16,100 nt of DNA. Origin: CAYWFU01 sp964457585. Lineage in GTDB: Bacteria > JACRDZ01. The DNA is taken from contig CAYWFU010000075.1 in NCBI GenBank assembly GCA_964457585.1, forward strand, positions 1-16,100. The letters run 5' to 3'. Below, in pieces: positions 15,089 to 16,100 of this stretch (position 1 is its first letter; the number at the start of each line of letters is the position of its first letter). The position numbers and the translations under genes are program-made. The notes under the pieces were generated by a model, which made no database searches, was not told the origin of the DNA, and was given only the letters and a program-made list of their open reading frames with translations.

Positions 15089-15111
15089 AATTTTTTTTAG
15101 ATCAGGGTTAA
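15085..15111 (+). pseudogene. DUF5615 toxin stump
   Basis: The frame overlapping the DUF433 stop reads MKFFLDQG and then stops. This matches the very N-terminus of DUF5615 PIN-like toxins, which usually begin MKF(L/F)LDQNLP or similar, including the first catalytic aspartate. The rest of the gene (about 100 codons) is missing: 16 nt further on lies the end of the convergent HEPN-like gene. A truncation by rearrangement rather than a point mutation is therefore likely. Confidence 0.68.
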
Positions 15112-15127
15112 AAGACAATACATAATT

Positions 15128-15922
15128 TTAAATCTTTACCAATCTTTCATGATAATAAATTATAATAATTAATAAAGCACAAAAAAAAGCTTCTGATCCT
15201 ATAAATGGAAATTCTCCATGCAAAATACCATTTCTAGCGTAACCTAACCTTTTTGCAATATTTACTTTTTCAGGATCAAATGTTCCTCGCATACCATTTT
15301 TAAATTTCATACTCCTACCTGTATCAGAAGGGATATAATATTTTGGAAGTTTAAAGTCTATAGTTTTTATGTGTGTAGCAAGATCAGATTTATTTCTATA
15401 AAGAAAATATTTTATAGTAAGTTTTAATTTATTGACTTTTCCGCCTTTACCGGTAGGTTTGTCTTTTTTTGATAATTTCGGTAATTCTCTTATTATCTTA
15501 CCTTGCCAATCCAAATATCTAGATTTTACACGAAATTGATATTCAAGTTCTGAAAACAAATATGGTGCTATAATAGTAGCAGTATAATGATCTTCAGCAG
15601 TGCATTCCCCAATCAATTCCAATGCACGCTTTAACGGAGGGAAACGTCGGCCTGTAAAATTCCCATAAGGTATCATATCTTTCGCAACATTTCTAATAAA
15701 CCAAAATAAGTCATAATCAAGACTTAAATTACCTAAGCTTGGACTCGCAAATAAAAGCAAACTTTCTGCTATATATAATTTAGCTTCAATATCTAAATCA
15801 TTAAAACGTACTAATTCACATATTAATTTACGATTTTGAGTATAAGATAATAAATCGGAAATCTTTTCTTTTGTGCCCCAGCTTTCTTCGAATAGCTGTT
15901 GAAGTTGTAATCTATTAATCAT
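15128..15922 (-). CDS. HEPN-like protein of unknown function
   Basis: The 264-residue protein starts at 15922 (MINRLQLQQLFEESW), where AGG lies about 8 nt upstream; a longer frame to 15976 would run into the REP repeat. It is helical at the N-terminus (LDIEAKLYIAESLLLFA), has a charged middle and ends with RLGYARNGILHGEFPF followed by a hydrophobic helix. Arg230-x4-His235 within ARNGILHG is the typical RNase motif of HEPN domains near a C-terminal helix, similar in style to Apea-like HEPN proteins. No partner gene is adjacent on the same strand within the window except the partial gene upstream. A role in RNA cleavage during stress or phage infection is possible but unproven. Confidence 0.5.
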   Translation of the reverse strand: MINRLQLQQLFEESWGTKEKISDLLSYTQNRKLICELVRFNDLDIEAKLYIAESLLLFASPSLGNLSLDYDLFWFIRNVAKDMIPYGNFTGRRFPPLKRALELIGECTAEDHYTATIIAPYLFSELEYQFRVKSRYLDWQGKIIRELPKLSKKDKPTGKGGKVNKLKLTIKYFLYRNKSDLATHIKTIDFKLPKYYIPSDTGRSMKFKNGMRGTFDPEKVNIAKRLGYARNGILHGEFPFIGSEAFFCALLIIIIYYHERLVKI

Positions 15923-15969
15923 AAATATACCTAAATTTAAGTACAGGAAATTGGAAGTTTGGTTATAAC

Positions 15970-16024
15970 GCCTCATAAATGAGGCAACTACATGTCATTG
16001 GTGTAGTTGCTCGATTTATCGAGC
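15970..16024. repeat. Inverted pair of GTAG-type REP sequences (REPIN-like)
   Basis: On the minus strand GTAGTTGCCTCATTTATGAG... (15991-15970) and on the plus strand GTAGTTGCTCGATTTATCGA... (16003-16024) have the same plan: GTAG, TT, then a short hairpin with an ATTTAT-like loop. The hairpin stems differ (GCCTCAT/ATGAGGC versus GCTCGAT/ATCGAGC) but each is fully paired. The two units face away from each other across an 11-nt spacer, with TACA/TGTA-like bases pairing around it. GTAG plus a hairpin is the hallmark of REP elements moved by RAYT (TnpA-REP) transposases; none is in the window. Confidence 0.72.
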
Positions 16025-16046
16025 TTAATTTATAAATTTTGAATCT

Positions 16047-16100
16047 TTATTCAAATATTTCCTTCATCGGCTTCTGCCATGCTTTTTTAAGAGTATTAAT
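16047..16100 (-). CDS. 3' end of an unidentified gene, cut by the window edge
   Basis: On the minus strand an open frame runs from the window edge to TAA at 16049-16047, reading INTLKKAWQKPMKEIFE. The amphipathic, charged tail looks like coding sequence, but 17 residues are too few to name a family. It would lie upstream of the second HEPN-like gene on the same strand with the REP pair between them. Confidence 0.4.
   Translation of the reverse strand: MNTLKKAWQKPMKEIFE

Noticed and set aside
11771..16024. The several hairpins as a CRISPR array
   Set aside because: The repeats differ in sequence and are not regularly spaced, and no cas gene is present.
11889..16100. The accessory region as a complete phage or integrative element
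   Set aside because: No integrase, structural gene, tRNA target or long att repeat is visible.

Overview
The window is AT-rich DNA from what looks like an uncultivated, anaerobic or micro-aerobic, double-membraned bacterium. It encodes a lipobox lipoprotein and a secreted decaheme c-type cytochrome. LeuC is of the short (about 420 residue) 'archaeal/HacA-like' type, HemB is of the zinc type, and CobA is fused to HemD. These traits fit several deep-branching or candidate phyla (Nitrospirota/Desulfobacterota-like, Omnitrophota-like and others), but the sequence alone does not settle the phylum. No rRNA, tRNA or CRISPR array was seen.

Left half (1-8.4 kb), ordinary chromosomal genes. leuC and leuD (minus strand) encode isopropylmalate dehydratase and end at a nested palindromic repeat (54-185). 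They diverge from a tightly packed plus-strand operon: hemB, cobA-hemD fusion, NHL beta-propeller/decaheme cytochrome, hemL, TPR lipoprotein. The leuC and hemB promoters appear to share overlapping -35 boxes. The first three operon genes are joined by 4-nt ATGA overlaps and the lipoprotein starts right after the hemL stop. The operon therefore couples tetrapyrrole synthesis (glutamate-1-semialdehyde to ALA, ALA to porphobilinogen, uroporphyrinogen III closure and methylation) to a protein that needs ten hemes. hemA and hemC are not in the window.

Middle (8.4-11.8 kb). A peptidase-U32/UbiV-like Fe-S protein lies downstream of a PIN-PhoH ATPase (both minus strand), followed by a plus-strand EamA/DMT transporter. 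A signal-peptide-like relic sits just after the TPR gene.

Right part (11.8-16.1 kb), an accessory region of small stress/defence-type genes and mobile debris. It holds an RHH antitoxin with a PIN toxin reduced to its C-terminus; a PLD-family single-HKD protein whose ribosome-binding site has been separated from its start codon by a 100-bp MITE; a HEPN-like gene; a ParE-type toxin with a frameshift next to an intact antitoxin; a DUF433 antitoxin whose DUF5615 toxin is cut to eight codons; a second HEPN-like gene; an inverted GTAG-type REP pair; and the 3' end of an unknown gene. The main pattern is that three unrelated toxin-antitoxin loci in about 3.2 kb each keep the antitoxin and have a broken toxin, with a different lesion each time.
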